From assembly GCA_033964015.1 (NCBI GenBank), contig CM066914.1, positions 23,612,234 through 23,676,233 on the forward strand: DNA of 64,000 nucleotides, given 5' to 3'. The notes beneath the pieces are model-generated. The model ran no database searches, was not told the origin of the DNA, and saw only the letters and a program-made list of their open reading frames with translations. Origin of the DNA: Scolanthus callimorphus. Its lineage: Eukaryota > Cnidaria > Anthozoa > Actiniaria > Edwardsiidae. Shown here one piece after another: positions 44,301-55,815 of the stretch; position 1 is the first letter of the stretch, and each line of letters opens with the position of its first letter. A program made the translations under genes and the position numbers.

Positions 44301-45164
44301 CTTGATGGTAATTTCAAGGACCGCAAAAACATTAGGATTTTCCGCTTCCAATTTGCTATCCCTTAGGGGTAAAATTCACTGTTGGCCACACCCATTTTGC
44401 TATCCCTTAGGGTTGAAGTCGATTTACCCGACGAGCACCCCCGTCTGTTTTTATGGGGAGTCCCTTGGTTTGCAGCGTGGTCTTCAAGTTTAAGAGAGTT
44501 TGTATGGCGGTCTTGGAGAAAAATCCTTCCTACAAAGCCTTCTTACAAGATATGTAAAGATCATCCACTGCTATACGCGAGGACTTTATTGTACTGCATA
44601 TAGAGTGCGATTTTGGGAGAATTAGGTATAAAAAGGACTACTTCTGAGTGTAGTGAGCCATTTCTTCACTCAAACACTATTAAAATGTATCGGCGAACTC
44701 TAAATCTGTGAATAAATGCCATTTCTATCTTCGTGCAATGATGAATTCAAACCATTATTTTTTCAGCGGTCCGGTATCCATCAAATCGCGCGCTCTGATT
44801 GGCTCGCGAGCGGTCCGGAATCCTACGATCCGGACCCCGCACTAATTTCTGTGAAGTTTTATGCTGTTTCAGTGAAAGCAAAAAGATAAATATATTTTTT
44901 ACCGGCTTTGGGTCGGTCTAGATCGTGAACTTCCGTGAACTCGCCCTTGAAAATACCGACCGAGACCTCCGACGCCCAAGCCGAAGAGGTCTAGTTCGCT
45001 GTTTTGAGTTTGTTTCGCGGTCTTGGAGAAAATCCCTCCAAAAAAGCCGTTTTACAAGATATGCCAACAACTTTAGTGTGTGGTACATATATGTTATTTA
45101 CCGGCTGGGAGGTCCGGATCGTGAAATACCGTGACCGAGGTCTTGAAAATACTGACCGAGACCA

Positions 45165-45330
45165 TGTTTTCCCATTTCAGATCACGTGGTATTCCCATGA
45201 GTATTCTCTCTTTTTTTTTCTACGCACCGAAGGATATATGAACAGAATACTCATGGGAATTCCACGTGAACTGAAATGGGCAAAACATTACGCCCAAGCC
45301 GAGGAGGTCTATTGCTGTTTTGGTCCGACA
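45165..45330. mobile_element. Palindromic element (ATCACGTGGTATTCCCATGA)
   Basis: GTTTTCCCATTTCAGATCAC, GTGGTATTCCCATGAGTATT at the left; AATACTCATGGGAATTCCAC, GTGAACTGAAATGGGCAAAA at the right. A related half with the same flank (ACATTACGCCCAA, GAGGAGGTCTA) lies at 53,800-53,883. Confidence 0.75.
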
Positions 45331-46085
45331 GGGAGCAATTCGACCCCGGCCTCCGCGGAACTCTGAACTGGCTGATGGATGCCACAACACGCATTTGCCA
45401 GGCGCTAAAATTCACTTCCTGTGAAATGAAATTAGAAAATAACACCTATGTTGTATTGTGAATGTGCGCATTCTGATTGGTTAAAAAGCGTGTTTGTAAG
45501 AGACCTGAGAAACACGATTGTCACGCAACGCTGTCGCGCGTTGTATGTTATTTTCTAAAAGCAATAAAAATACTTTCTGCGTGCTCTCTGGTTTCTTACA
45601 AACACTCGGGGAATGTTGGTCGAACTGATAAAACTTTCAAGTTTTGATCAGTTCTCCCAACATCCCCCTCGTGTTTGTAAGAAAGCAGAGAGCACGCGGA
45701 AAGTACTTTTATTGCTTAATAAAAATACTTTCCGCTGCTCTCTGGTTTTTCTTACAAACACTCGGGGAATGTTGGTCGAACTGATAAAACTTGAAAGACA
45801 CTCGCCTTCGGCTCGTGTCTTTCAAGTTTTGATCAGTTCTCCCAACATCCCCCTCGTGTTTGTAAGAAACCAGAGACGCGCGGAAAGTATTTTTATTGCT
45901 TAAACAAAAGAAATAATCTACATAACATAAATATCTCGTGCTCTCTTGGAAATTTGGAAAACGTAAGCTCCAGACACAAAACGTAAGGCCAAAAATTACA
46001 GAACAGCTAGAATATGATCATATCTTTCTCTGAACTTTTGCACCTCGCACTTTAAGGCTTGCACCCGAGGCGAAAATTATGGTTT

Positions 46086-46238
46086 ATACAGTCGAAGCTC
46101 TCGTAAGCGACCACCTCGGGAACTGAAAATTGCGGTCGTTAACGGAGCTGGTCGCTTAGGAGAACGGCTCTCGTAAGCGACCACCAAGCGGCTTCCTACT
46201 TGAACAATAGGTGTTGGTCGCTTACGAGAGCTTAGTAC
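46086..46238. mobile_element. GAAGCTCTCGTAAGCGACCA MITE nested in the 1.5 kb element
   Basis: GTCGAAGCTCTCGTAAGCGA at the left and TCGCTTACGAGAGCTTAG at the right, with a second CTCTCGTAAGCGACCACC inside. Confidence 0.8.
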
Positions 46239-46336
46239 AATAAATCTAGAAAATATCATGTGATACTAATGCTTAAAATAGTTTGATTTATTTCCCGACT
46301 TTAATTAAGACACCAACAACAATCCGCAACAATGCG

Positions 46337-46463
46337 CAGATGATTCAGGAAAACCAAGTGAAAGCATCCAATTGAAAGAGAGAACATTAGTAAAGGAGGG
46401 ACAAGAAACGGAGGAAAAAGAGGAGATGCTTTTGGAGAAGGAAGAGCAGGAGGAGGATGGCTA
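46337..46463 (+). other. Short acidic open frame after a splice-like AG
   Basis: The frame reads about 42 residues rich in Glu and Lys (for example EEKEEMLLEKEEQEEDG) and then stops. It may be an exon remnant of the element's own gene or plain purine-rich sequence. I cannot assign a family. Confidence 0.2.
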
Positions 46464-47087
46464 GGAAGTAGGCGTTACTGATCTTGCTGAAGGTGAGTTG
46501 TCTACTTTTATACCATGCCATAGAAAACACAGCCAATCGGAAAACAGAACGTTGTATATTCGCTGGTATTCAACCACCAAGGAAATAAGCTGAGCTTGTT
46601 GAAGGTGAGTTCTCACCATAGCAGACCGCTACATGGTATTATAGTTAAGCTGTATAAGTACTTTCCGCGTGCTCTCTGCTTTCTTACAAACACGAGTGGG
46701 ATGTTTGGAGAACTGATCAAAACTTGAAAGAGCAGGAAGAGCAAGCTTTCAAATTTATCAGTTCGACCAACATTCCCCGAGTGTTTGTAAGAAACCAGAG
46801 AGCACGCAGAAAGTATTTTTATTGCTTTTAGAAAATAACATACACACGCGCGACAGCGTTGCGTGACAATCGTGTTTCTCAGGTCTCTTACAAACACGCT
46901 TTTAACCAATCAGAATGCGCACATTCACAATACAACATAGGTGTTATTTTCTAATATCTGGTATGATATGGTATGGTATTCACATGACCATGGTGAATGG
47001 GCCCACACCATTCACCATGGTCCCACACCATTCACCATTTCATTTGTCCCACACCATTCCATGTCATCCCATGTCCTACCCTACAGA

Positions 47088-47346
47088 CAGTCCTGTTTGG
47101 AATTTTGAACCAAGAAAAGAGGTTTTAGCTCTTGCAAATTATGTTCTTCTCGAATGCAAACATCTAATATTTCAAGGAAAACAAAAATCATTTCTTCCAG
47201 CTACTTTAAATGTATTGCTTAAAAAGCCAAAGAGGACGTATGTAACGGAACAACATTTAGCGAGTGAAAAAGGCCTTCTAGATTTACATTATAAAAAATG
47301 GAACCATTTGAAATATATTCTGTGTTCAAAAATGGGAGTTTGCTAA
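47088..47346 (+). other. Unrecognised open frame
   Basis: The frame reads from VWNFEPRKEVLALANYVLLE through HLIFQGKQKSFLPAT to a stop at 47,346, about 86 residues with protein-like composition. AATAAA follows at about 47,464. I do not recognise it, and there is no clear start or acceptor. It could be a terminal exon or a transposon remnant. Confidence 0.25.
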
Positions 47347-47951
47347 GGAAGGTAACCGTCTTCTATGTGTTCTTTTTTCCTCTTGTTCTGACGTTATTTT
47401 TGATGTCCCTTTTTTGTTTTATGTGGAATATTGTATATTTATTGTTGTATATGAAATATATTATAATAAAATTTTTTTTAAAAAGTCAAGTGAATTCTGT
47501 AACACGAGTTACTACTTGAATGCAAACCTTTCAAAAATATGCTAAAATAAAGACAATATACGCTTTATACTTTCTACAGGATTCTCACGGTCCTGGAAAG
47601 TCCTTGAGTTAAAAAGTATGCTTAAGGTCATCGAAAAGTCCTTGAATTTAACATTGACTTGTGGGTTGTTCAGATTCTTGACTTAATTAAATTTCAAATG
47701 TCTAGATATGTTCAGTATGTTCTGTTGATTCAACACTGGTCATCATTTTTGACAGTGTTTCAGTAATAAATCCTACTTCCAGTTAATATGTTTCTCGTTT
47801 TTTGAGTGCTCGATGTTTTATTTTAGTCCTGGAAAAAACCTTCGGTGCTTTCTTGTGTGGACCCTGTCCTGTAACCACATTTTTGGCGTTGCTCGAATCA
47901 CTAATAAAGTCTGTCTTAAAGATTGCTTTCTTATTTATTATTATTGTATAG

Positions 47952-48166
47952 ATCGCAAGCCTTCCAAGACAGCAAGGTTCATGTCTTGGTTTTGTGGTTA
48001 CGAAGAGGGTACAGTGGGGGCCATCAAAGCAGCCAAGGAGCACGAGAGGAAGATGCAGGTTCTTACATCTCTAAACCTTGACAACTCCTCTAAGTCCCTG
48101 CTTTCGATTGCTAGCATTTGTGTTTGTAGCGTCAGCATGTTCCTACTTCTCTTCTTTTCAATTTAA
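47952..48166 (+). CDS. Orphan terminal exon of an SLC5 sodium-solute symporter
   Basis: After a good acceptor (TTATTATTATTGTATAG) in phase 1 the exon encodes DRKPSKTARFMSWFCGYEEG and a linker with AAKEHERKMQVL, then a final hydrophobic helix SLLSIASICVCSVSMFLLLF and stop. The WFCG block, an acidic/basic linker and a last membrane helix are the C-terminal layout of SLC5 (SGLT-type) transporters. These move sugars, iodide, carboxylates or vitamins with sodium at the plasma membrane. AATAAA lies at about 48,231. No upstream exon of the family is seen in the preceding 17 kb of plus strand, so this is either the end of a gene with a huge intron or a stranded duplicate. Confidence 0.6.
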
Positions 48167-48239
48167 TTAAATCAGTGACGCTTTGAAGATTTTATTCCTG
48201 TTGCTGGCCTAAATTCATCAAATACTTAGCAATAAATCT

Positions 48240-49010
48240 GTTTCCCTCTGTGTCCGGTGTGTTTCTCTATGTTACGCCTGTGCATCGTTTTAGTCCAGCT
48301 GAAGAAAAATCTTGCTCAGTGCAAGAACAATGGTATTGACATTTTGTCCAGCAAGTAAATGGGGTAAGAGCCCACTTAAATATGTTTGCACATACAGACA
48401 ATAACATGATTACCTGTATCACTACATGAATTGCTGTAGCACAGATGATTAAGGCCCCTCCTGAGGAAGCAAACGAAAAAAGGTCGCCTTACCAATCCCC
48501 TGGTCATCTCAAGGCAATAATACCATCAGAACTAGGCAATGTCATGGGGGATCCAGACTCCTGGCTAGGGCGTACGCGTGCCTCGGCCAGAGCCACTAAC
48601 ATGACGATGATGAAGGCTCTTATACGAATTGGTCTGTCCACTTTATACTAAAGGAAGACTTGCGGCGCCTCTTGTACCGACGTGAGCCTTAGAAATACAG
48701 GGTCTTTTCGCGCGAACTTGAAAACAGAGGGTTTCGTTGAACACTTTATTTGGGTTTCGTCCATGTAGAATAGTTTTTTGTTAACTTATAAAGCATATTA
48801 ATTCCTGCATTTGAACAACTGTTTCCTCGTTTGCTATGCAGGGACTGAAGATAAAATTCGTTATCCTATCGCCCTTGGTCGAGTTTACGAAGTCGGAGCG
48901 AGTAAACTCGAGTATTCACGAGTTAAACGTTCGTGGTGAAGTTCGCAGCAATCGGTTTCTGCGTTGATCTCCAGATTTTGGAATTGTCATAACAGTAAAA
49001 ACTCGCGAAC
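48240..49010. other. Intergenic
   Basis: An open frame at 48,445-48,651 has no domain pattern. No RNA gene or repeat is recognised. Confidence 0.4.
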
Positions 49011-49011
49011 A

Positions 49012-49165
49012 ACACAGTGAGTTTCTGCAGAAACCTATTTATTGGAAAGCTGATTTTCCCCATAGTGAAGTATGGGAGGTGCTTGGGTTTTCATGGATTG
49101 CCATGGGAAATCCGAACACTTCACATACCATTAGGATTTTCTATGTCAGCCCCATTGGGTATTTC
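49012..49165. repeat. Diverged copy of the 1.5 kb-position foldback element
   Basis: GAGTTTCTGCAGAAACC, CCATAGTGAAGTATGGGA, GCCATGGGAAATCCGAACAC match the element at 1,503-1,664 in the opposite orientation. Confidence 0.6.
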
Positions 49166-49233
49166 CAAACAAACCTGTTTTAAGCTAAAAGTGGGGTTTT
49201 ACCTTTTTTTTAAAACTCAGACAAAGAACAAAC

Positions 49234-49560
49234 TGTTATGGTCTTCCTGTGGTATAAGATGCGCGCGCATGTAAAATAAACACGTGTGTTCATAGACCTA
49301 ATCGGCTAACGGTGTTTACATCTTGTTGCCACCCAATTCAGATCATGTGATAATTCCTTTGGGTAGTTACAATTGTCCAATTTTTCTCACTCGACCGATT
49401 GCACGAGCACATGTGCAGACTAACAAAAGTATCCACCCAAAGGAATCATCACATGACCCGAATTGGGTGACAACAAGATGTAAACACCGTTAGCCGATTT
49501 GGTCTATTCCGCCATCTTGTCTAGTTGTTGTTTTGGTTTGTCAGTCACGAAGACATGACA
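49234..49560 (+). repeat. 5' LTR interrupted by a MITE
   Basis: The LTR itself is about 113 bp, as in the 3' copy. It runs TGTTATGGTCTTCCTGTGG to CACGTGTGTTCA, is cut by 49,293-49,506, and resumes TTCCGCCATCTTGTC to CATGACA. A 113 bp LTR is unusually short for Gypsy. Confidence 0.9.
49293..49506. mobile_element. TAGACC palindromic MITE inside the 5' LTR
   Basis: TAGACCTAATCGGCTAACGG, TGTTTACATCTTGTTGCC, AATTCAGATCATGTGATAAT at the left are mirrored at the right up to GCCGATTTGGTCTA. The intact 3' LTR reads GTTCATTCCG at the matching point, so the element was inserted after the LTR pair formed. Another full copy is at 62,082-62,274. Confidence 0.9.
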
Positions 49561-49650
49561 AAATTGGCGACGAGTGCAGGGATTTTGAGATTTTTAACTC
49601 AGAAACAGTAAAGACAAATCTCTAACGGATCTCTAGCGGAAATTTGGACG

Positions 49651-50412
49651 ATGCCAGACCAAGAAGCACTGCCAGAACCTGTTCGAAACGTGGGGAAAGT
49701 TCAGAAGTTTGTAGTCGGGGCAGACTTTGAAGCTTACACGGAACAGAAAACGGCATCAACGATCCAAAACAAAAAAGGCTGTTCTGTTAGCTAATCTTCC
49801 CACTGATACCTACCAGCTGGTGAAGGATTTGGTCGCTCCAACATCACTCAAAGAGGATACGCTCACGTATGATTCTATCGTCGAACGCCTTCAGAAGCAG
49901 TTGAAACCGCCGAAATCTGCTCTGGTAGCGAGGTATGAATTTGACAATAGAGCGCGAAGCACTTGAGAAACGGTAAGCCAATATGTAGCAGTGTTAAAGC
50001 ATCTTGCAACCGAGTGCAAATTTAACGAGACTATGCGTTTGGAAAGACTCAGAGACCGTTTGGTTTCTGGAATTCGAGACAAGAAAATGATGTCGGAATT
50101 GCTTAAAATGAAGTTAGAAGATCTCACGTTTGATGTTGCAGTTGCAAAATGTATTGCCATTGAACAGTCTTATAAAGATGTAGAAGCTCTCCAGGGTGGG
50201 AAAGAAGCCGTGAGGGGTGTAGATAAGTTAAGTAAAACAAAGCTAAGAAGGAATCCAAACCAAACCCTGAAAAAGAGAAACCCCAGCCATCTAAAGGGTC
50301 AGATGAGAAATGCCATCGTTGTCTAGGTACCCATAACCACAAGAGTTGTCCTTTCATGAAAGAAAAATGTCATTACTGCAAAAAGACGGGGCATATTAAG
50401 AGGGCATGTAAG
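49651..50412 (+). pseudogene. Gypsy gag with two zinc knuckles, frame broken
   Basis: It starts at an ATG (MPDQEALPEP...) and shifts frame near 49,740. It continues with a capsid-like helical region (LPTDTYQLVKDLV, LKHLATECKF, RLERLRDRLV), has an in-frame stop near 49,964, shifts again near 50,290 and ends with CHRCLGTHNHKSC and the canonical CHYCKKTGHIKRAC knuckle. Gag would package the element RNA; the breaks rule out a working product. Confidence 0.85.
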
Positions 50413-51854
50413 AAAATGAAATCTGATACACAGGGCTCCCAAATCCAGGTAGATTGTTTAGAAGATGACGGGGACAGTGATGATTATTTAGCCTCTCTTG
50501 AAGTGAATAATATCAAGGGCAAGGGAAATGTAATCTGGGTGAAACCTGAGATAGAGGGAAGGGTTCTCAAGATGGAACTAGACACTGGATCGGCAGTTTC
50601 GGTTATTCCATTTAAACAGTATAAGAAACTTTTCAGTGATCTAAAACTGGAAACAAGCCAAGTTACCCTGAAAACCTACACGGGAGAGGAAGTCGTCCCT
50701 CGGGGAAGGTGAAATGTAACGTTAGCTTCAGAGGTGAAGTTAAGGAGTTAACCGCACAAGTAGTAGACACACCAGGTCCTGCATTGTTTGGGCGCGATGG
50801 CTAACCCAAATGCCATTGGACTTAGGGGAGATCGATGCCCTAAAGCTCAGTCAGCCACTTTTGGGGTCTGTAAATCCTAAAGTGAATCAGCTGTTAAAGA
50901 AGTATGAGTCAGTGTTCTCAGAGGGAATAGGCACGCTTAAAGGTTTCAAGGCTGATTTCAAGGTTGAGGAAAACTGTGAACCACGCTTTCACAAAGCACG
51001 CCAGGTGCCGTATGCACTGGGACCCAAGGTAGAAGCAGAGTTGATTCGTCTGGAAAAGGACGGTATTCTATCGAAAGTAGAATATAGTGAATGGGCTACC
51101 CCTATTGTACCAGTTGTTAAACGGAATGGTTCTGTGCGCGTATGTGGGGATTTTAAGGTGTCTGTTAACCCCGTACTCCTTGCGGAACAGTATCCTCTAC
51201 CACGGATTGAGGATATTTTTGCTAATTTAGGGGGGAAAGCACTTAAGCAAATTGATTTGAAACAAGCATATCACCAGATGGAAATGAAGGAAGAGTGTAA
51301 GAAATTCCTAACCATTAACACTCATAAAGGTCTCTTCCAGTATAATAGGTGGTCTTTGGCGTAACCTCAATTCCCGCTATCTGGCAGCGTGCGATTGACC
51401 AGGTACTACAGGACATACCGGGTACTCAGTGCATCCTAGACGACATGATCATAACAGGACGTACGAAGGAGGAGCATCTGGAAAACTTGGAGAAGGTTCT
51501 AAAGCGGCTACAAGAAGCAGGTTTGAAGGCAAACAGGGAAAAATGTGAATTCTTTAGAGAGAGAGTTCAGTTTTGTGGCCACGAAATAGATAGCGAAGGC
51601 CTACACAAAACACAAGAGAAGATTGAGGCAGTAGTTAATGCACCAAAGCCCGAGATGTGTCACAGGTCCGATCATTCCTAGGACTTATTAATTACTACCA
51701 TCATTTCTTGCCTAATGCCACCACCGTTCTCCACCCACTAAACCAGTTGCTGGAGCAAGATAGCAAATGGGAGTGGACAGAACAGTGTGAGCAAGCCTTT
51801 AACAAGGCTAAGCGCTTAATCACATCTGAACAAGTTCTGACACACTATGACTAG
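50413..51854 (+). pseudogene. Gypsy pol: protease, reverse transcriptase, start of RNase H
   Basis: The protease has its LDTGSAVSVI active site at about 50,578-50,610. A frame change near 50,710 precedes the reverse transcriptase (VRVCGDFKVSVNP, LKQIDLKQAYHQ, and an ILDD catalytic box at about 51,431-51,442). Further breaks lie at about 51,360 (stop) and 51,660. RNase H/tether begins with SFLGLINYYHHFLPN and stops at 51,854. The expected remainder is absent. Confidence 0.88.
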
Positions 51855-53490
51855 TGGGGCGGATATGTGCAGAAATTTAGGTGAATTGTTCGCTTTTGGG
51901 TAAAAATCACCAAACTTTCACAATATGTGCAGTTTGATATGCTAGTTCAAAATTTCAAATGGGGCCATCGTGAATTTGCTGTCGACTCTTGTTAAATTTG
52001 GTTAAATTTGAGGGGGGTGGGGTCAGAAAGCCTCTGTGAATTTCGCTCTTCTTTATAATAAGAAGAGCCAAAAAGTCATATCTTTCTATAGCATGGATCG
52101 AATGAGTTGATATTAGGATATGCTTTAACTTTCCACAAGAGCTCTCTTTCGGATAGGTTTCAGTTGGATTTTCGTTACCATAGCAATGGTTGCCAGGGAA
52201 GTAATATTAAAAATATATAGCAATTGTTAAAAACAGTTACAACTGCTATCTTAAGCTAACACTTTATTTGCCAACATTGCCAATACATTTTTTCAAGTTT
52301 AATTCATTATTAAGATGAAACAGTTTAAAAAAATGTCTAATTTGAGCACATGCCCCCTTAAAATAGCCAAACAAGCTCAGCATAGCACATCTCTCTCAGT
52401 CCTCAGCACTGCTATTAGATACCGCTGAAAGCAATTGTGTGGTTCAATGAATGTGATATAGAGAAATAAATGATCTGGGTACTCAGTGGGGCTTGGCGGA
52501 TTTGTATGCGTTATTTCAAATTATGTCGTTGCTATGGTAACAGTTGCCATGAAATTTGATAATTTAAAAAATATCGCCATTGTACTGAAAAGTAAAAACT
52601 TGCAGAGGGCATTTTCTGTGCAATTTTAGATATATGCTAAAAGAAGCATAATTGGGAATTCGCGGTATAGATACCTTAAAATGGCTCTACACACCTATTC
52701 CAATTAACGTTGCCCCGTAAAACGTAAAACCATGAACCATGCATCATAATGAAGACGATATTTCTCGAATTTGATTTTGAATTTTTTCCAAACTAGATTA
52801 AAACCACCTAATGGCACTTTGTTAACTACTTGAGACACAACTTGACATGAACTGCTTCGTTTTAGGCACGAATCATCATTGCGACTTATGATACACGGTT
52901 TAACGAGCAACTTTAATCGAAACAGGTGTATCCAATTCAATGTGGGAGAAAGGTTTGATTGTGGAATAGGAAAGAAAACGCGATTTCTTGTAAAAAATAC
53001 ACGAGGTCAAATTGGAGGGTCTTTTTATCGCACCACGGCCATAGACTGGGTTTGTAGTTGCATGGGATGACAGCGTTTCGACAAAACAACCCGCGCCCTC
53101 TTTAGTCCGACCAGGGAAGTTGCTTGGCTTGGTCAAATCGTCATCAAACATTAATACAAAGATTATTTTGTGCCTCTCAGCGAAGGATTTGATTTGATAT
53201 TTCAAGAGCGAGTGCAGCGAACGAGTGCAAAATCAAATGAAAACGAGAAGATAAATCCATATCTCCATATCTTTACGTGTGCTGAGATCCCCTCATATAT
53301 GGTAAACGGGTATGCGCCGCCTTATAGGATTATAGGGTATGGTTTGGGCTCCTGAGGTCTACGGTAGGGTTTCGTTTTTTGTTTCATTTGGTCGCTGATA
53401 GGGTATGTATTTTAGTATGGCCAAGTGCAAACAAATTTTGATAAAAGTTGTGCCGCAATTAGTAGTGGAAAGGCAGTTTATTTTAAAATA
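51855..53490. other. Foreign sequence within the Gypsy interior, unidentified
   Basis: AT-rich, contains CGTTACCATAGCAATGGTTG at about 52,170 and its approximate complement GTTGCTATGGTAACAGTTGC at about 52,530, and GCGAGTGCAGCGAACGAGTG at 53,207. No coding domain. It has replaced RNase H and integrase. Confidence 0.5.
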
Positions 53491-53496
53491 AACCGA

Positions 53497-55390
53497 TTAA
53501 CAAAATGAACCTGATTCCGCTTTGATTGCGACCAATTGGACCACCCTGGTGACTAACTTCAGGTCTGCGGTAGGGCATAGGGTCAGGTTTTGGAGACCTT
53601 CGCGGCACACCCCTACCCAAAAATCAGCGGGCTGAGATACCATGGCTTCTCGCTTGTGCATTTGGCTTCCTCTAGGACACTGTTGTTCGCTCCGTGATCC
53701 ATCCAATAGATCTCCTGGGCTTGGGCATAATGTGCCATTCATTTGAATAATCTGTCTTTGTTTAGAATGCTTCCATATTCATATATCCTACGGTGCGTAG
53801 CAGAAAAACAAAGAAAGAATACTCATGGGGATGCCACGTGATCTGAAACGGGAAAACATTACGCCCAATCTGAGGAGGTCTACTAATGCCTAGAATGCGG
53901 CGCAGACAGCGCTGATTGTACTTTTCAATGGTTTTTAAGTAGCGCATGTAGGTGGTCAAGGATTCCGAGCCAAGGTAATACCACCGCCTTTGTAAATCTT
54001 CACCTTGGCATCGGTTTGTATACCTTTCTCCTCGAAGACCCTCTAGCGCATTCGTCCAGTAGGTGATTTGAAGCAAAATCCTTGAAAACTCCTGGAAAAT
54101 GTTTCAATCAACTCAAATGTTGCGAATCAGTCAGTTTCGTGAATCTGATTTTGGGCTGCAAATTATGACACCCTGGCCAAACTTATGTTTTTTTGGAGAG
54201 GGGGCATTCCTACCTAATAAAAACTCCTGCAAAATCCTGGATTTTTGTCACTCAGAAAGCGTACGAACCCTGATGTTTCTTTCGTTGATCTTAGTAAGGA
54301 AGGAGAAACATGATTTGCTTAACCTGGCGCGGATTGGTAAAGGATCTCAGTCTGTTTCACGTTGACACACAGTTTTAACAGTTGGTATGCTTGCCCAAAC
54401 GGTTTCAGAATAGCCTGGAGGCTCTCCATAGAATTGGCACAGACACAGTTGTCAGTTTTTGCTTTGAGCCTTTTTAGATTGAATAGTCTCCCGTCAGTCG
54501 GTAGATACTGCTACTCTTTCAGGAAGTTTGTATTTGATTATCTAAAAGATTGTTTATATAAAGATAGAGAAAAGTGTAGCTTCCTTAACACCGGTCCGCA
54601 CGTCGAATGGCAAGCTGTTGGACCTATTAAGTCAAGGAACCTTGCAACCATGCCGTCATGCAGAGGTCTGAGAATGATTCTCAGGACAATCACATTTGGC
54701 CATGACTAATTTGGCCGGAGTTGACAGAGTCAAAGGCCTTGGCCTTGGATAGCTGCCTAGCCGTAAAGATCATATCATTCGTTCCTCTGTTGACTCGGAA
54801 GCCACACTGTGACTGCAGATAAAACGGTTCGGCTATTTTATTACCTGCGACAGCATGCCGAACCGACAATGCCGACAATAGCCGCGTCTCGTAGGTCCGG
54901 CACTAGTTCCTCTTTTTCCCAAATAAGAAGGATAAGTTTGTGGATGCAACACTCTAGCTCAAACTTGCTTGAATTCCGCCGATACCTGGAGCTTTGCCGT
55001 TTTTCATCTGTGTGACAGCGGTTCGTATCTCGGCGGGCCTGCGTTCACTCCTGAGTTCATCAGAGAGTTGCTCTAACTCGCGTCATAGACGGACTTGTCG
55101 ACAGAGGAATACCGGTTCAGGAGCTCTTGGAAGTGAGAGCGGCGGTTAATGCTTTGGGGTCTTTCAAGAGAGTCCCGTCACCATCCTTGATTGCAGTTAC
55201 GCCACATGGGGTGGGACATAGGCTGCGCATCACCATTTCCATCAAGGCATCTCACGTGCCTTATTTGCCCAACACTCATCCTTGAATTCGCCTCTGGACT
55301 TCATCAGCTTTGATAGTGGGATAGGTCGTTCTCTTGCTCTCATTCGAAGAATCACGCTGCCTATCAAAGAGGACTTAGTTTTCTTATCAG
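53497..55390 (-). pseudogene. Antisense LINE endonuclease/reverse transcriptase fragment
   Basis: Several minus-strand frames show non-LTR reverse transcriptase pieces in the right order. At 54,690-54,878 a block reads SQCGFRVNRGTNDMIFTARQ with KAFDSVN (fingers/palm). Around 54,950-55,010 the NGKAPG-type linker appears in broken form. At 53,762-54,076 there is TIEKYNQRCLRRILGIS, the usual C-terminal mark. Many stops. The part at 53,760-53,883 also overlaps a half palindrome related to 45,165-45,330. Confidence 0.7.
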
Positions 55391-55409
55391 CTGCGTGATC
55401 ACACGGTCA

Positions 55410-55739
55410 TTCTCATCAAACCAGTCCTGGTGTTCTGCGGTTAATCCAAGCACAGAAGTCGCTGGAAGTGCACCACCAGTGATGGCAAGTCCATTTCAAC
55501 AGGATACTTCAGATCCTAGGGAGTTAGCACCTACAGCTCCTGTGTCACACCCACCTGAGATAAACACTGGACCAGAGCCAGTAACTGAAGGTATGGGACC
55601 AGCGAGTGTCAGCCCTCAAGGAGGCGAGCGGCGATACCCCCAGAGAGTGCGAAAAGCACCACAGAGATTGGATCTCTGGACTCTGAAACTAGAGACTACA
55701 GAAACTAGACTAGAGACATTGCATGTTTGTTTTCATTAG
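55410..55739 (+). pseudogene. Gypsy pol C-terminal tail
   Basis: Proline-rich sequence ending GGERRYPQRVRKAPQRLDL, the common end of Gypsy pol polyproteins, then a stop at 55,737-55,739. It shows that the 3' part of the element survived beyond the inserted block. Confidence 0.75.
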
Positions 55740-55815
55740 TTTATTGCGCACGCATTAGGTCAAGGCAATATTTGTACTCTTTGTACCTAGGACTTTGCAT
55801 TTAGTGAGGAGGAGA

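Larger units (their letters stand above)
42976..44470. mobile_element. Region bounded by inverted repeats (GACGGGGGTGCTCGTC)
   Basis: GGAGACTCTCCATAAACATA, GACGGGGGTGCTCGTCC and TATAAAATTCACT at the left are mirrored at 44,340-44,470 by AGTGAATTTTACC-type sequence, GACGAGCACCCCCGTC and ATGGGGAGTCCC. About 1.5 kb in all. A G run of about 16 lies at the left end. No transposase frame is inside. Confidence 0.6.
45430..46956. mobile_element. 1.5 kb element with about 320 bp terminal inverted repeats
   Basis: The left end TTAGAAAATAACACCTATGT is mirrored exactly by ACATAGGTGTTATTTTCTAA at the right end. The arms carry GTGCGCATTCTGATTGG, TGTTTGTAAGAGACCTGAG, AAAATACTTTCTGCGTGCTC and CAAACACTCGGGGAATGTTG. 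The left arm has an extra internal duplication with CCCAACATCCCCCTCGTGTT hairpins. The interior holds another MITE (46,086-46,238) and an acidic open frame (46,337-46,463). No transposase is recognisable. Confidence 0.85.

Noticed and set aside
48445..48651. 68-residue plus-strand frame after the SLC5 exon
   Set aside because: No domain, no splice partner, downstream of a poly(A) signal.
53497..53742. Cys-containing minus-strand frame as a small secreted gene
   Set aside because: No signal peptide; it lies in the antisense LINE-derived block.
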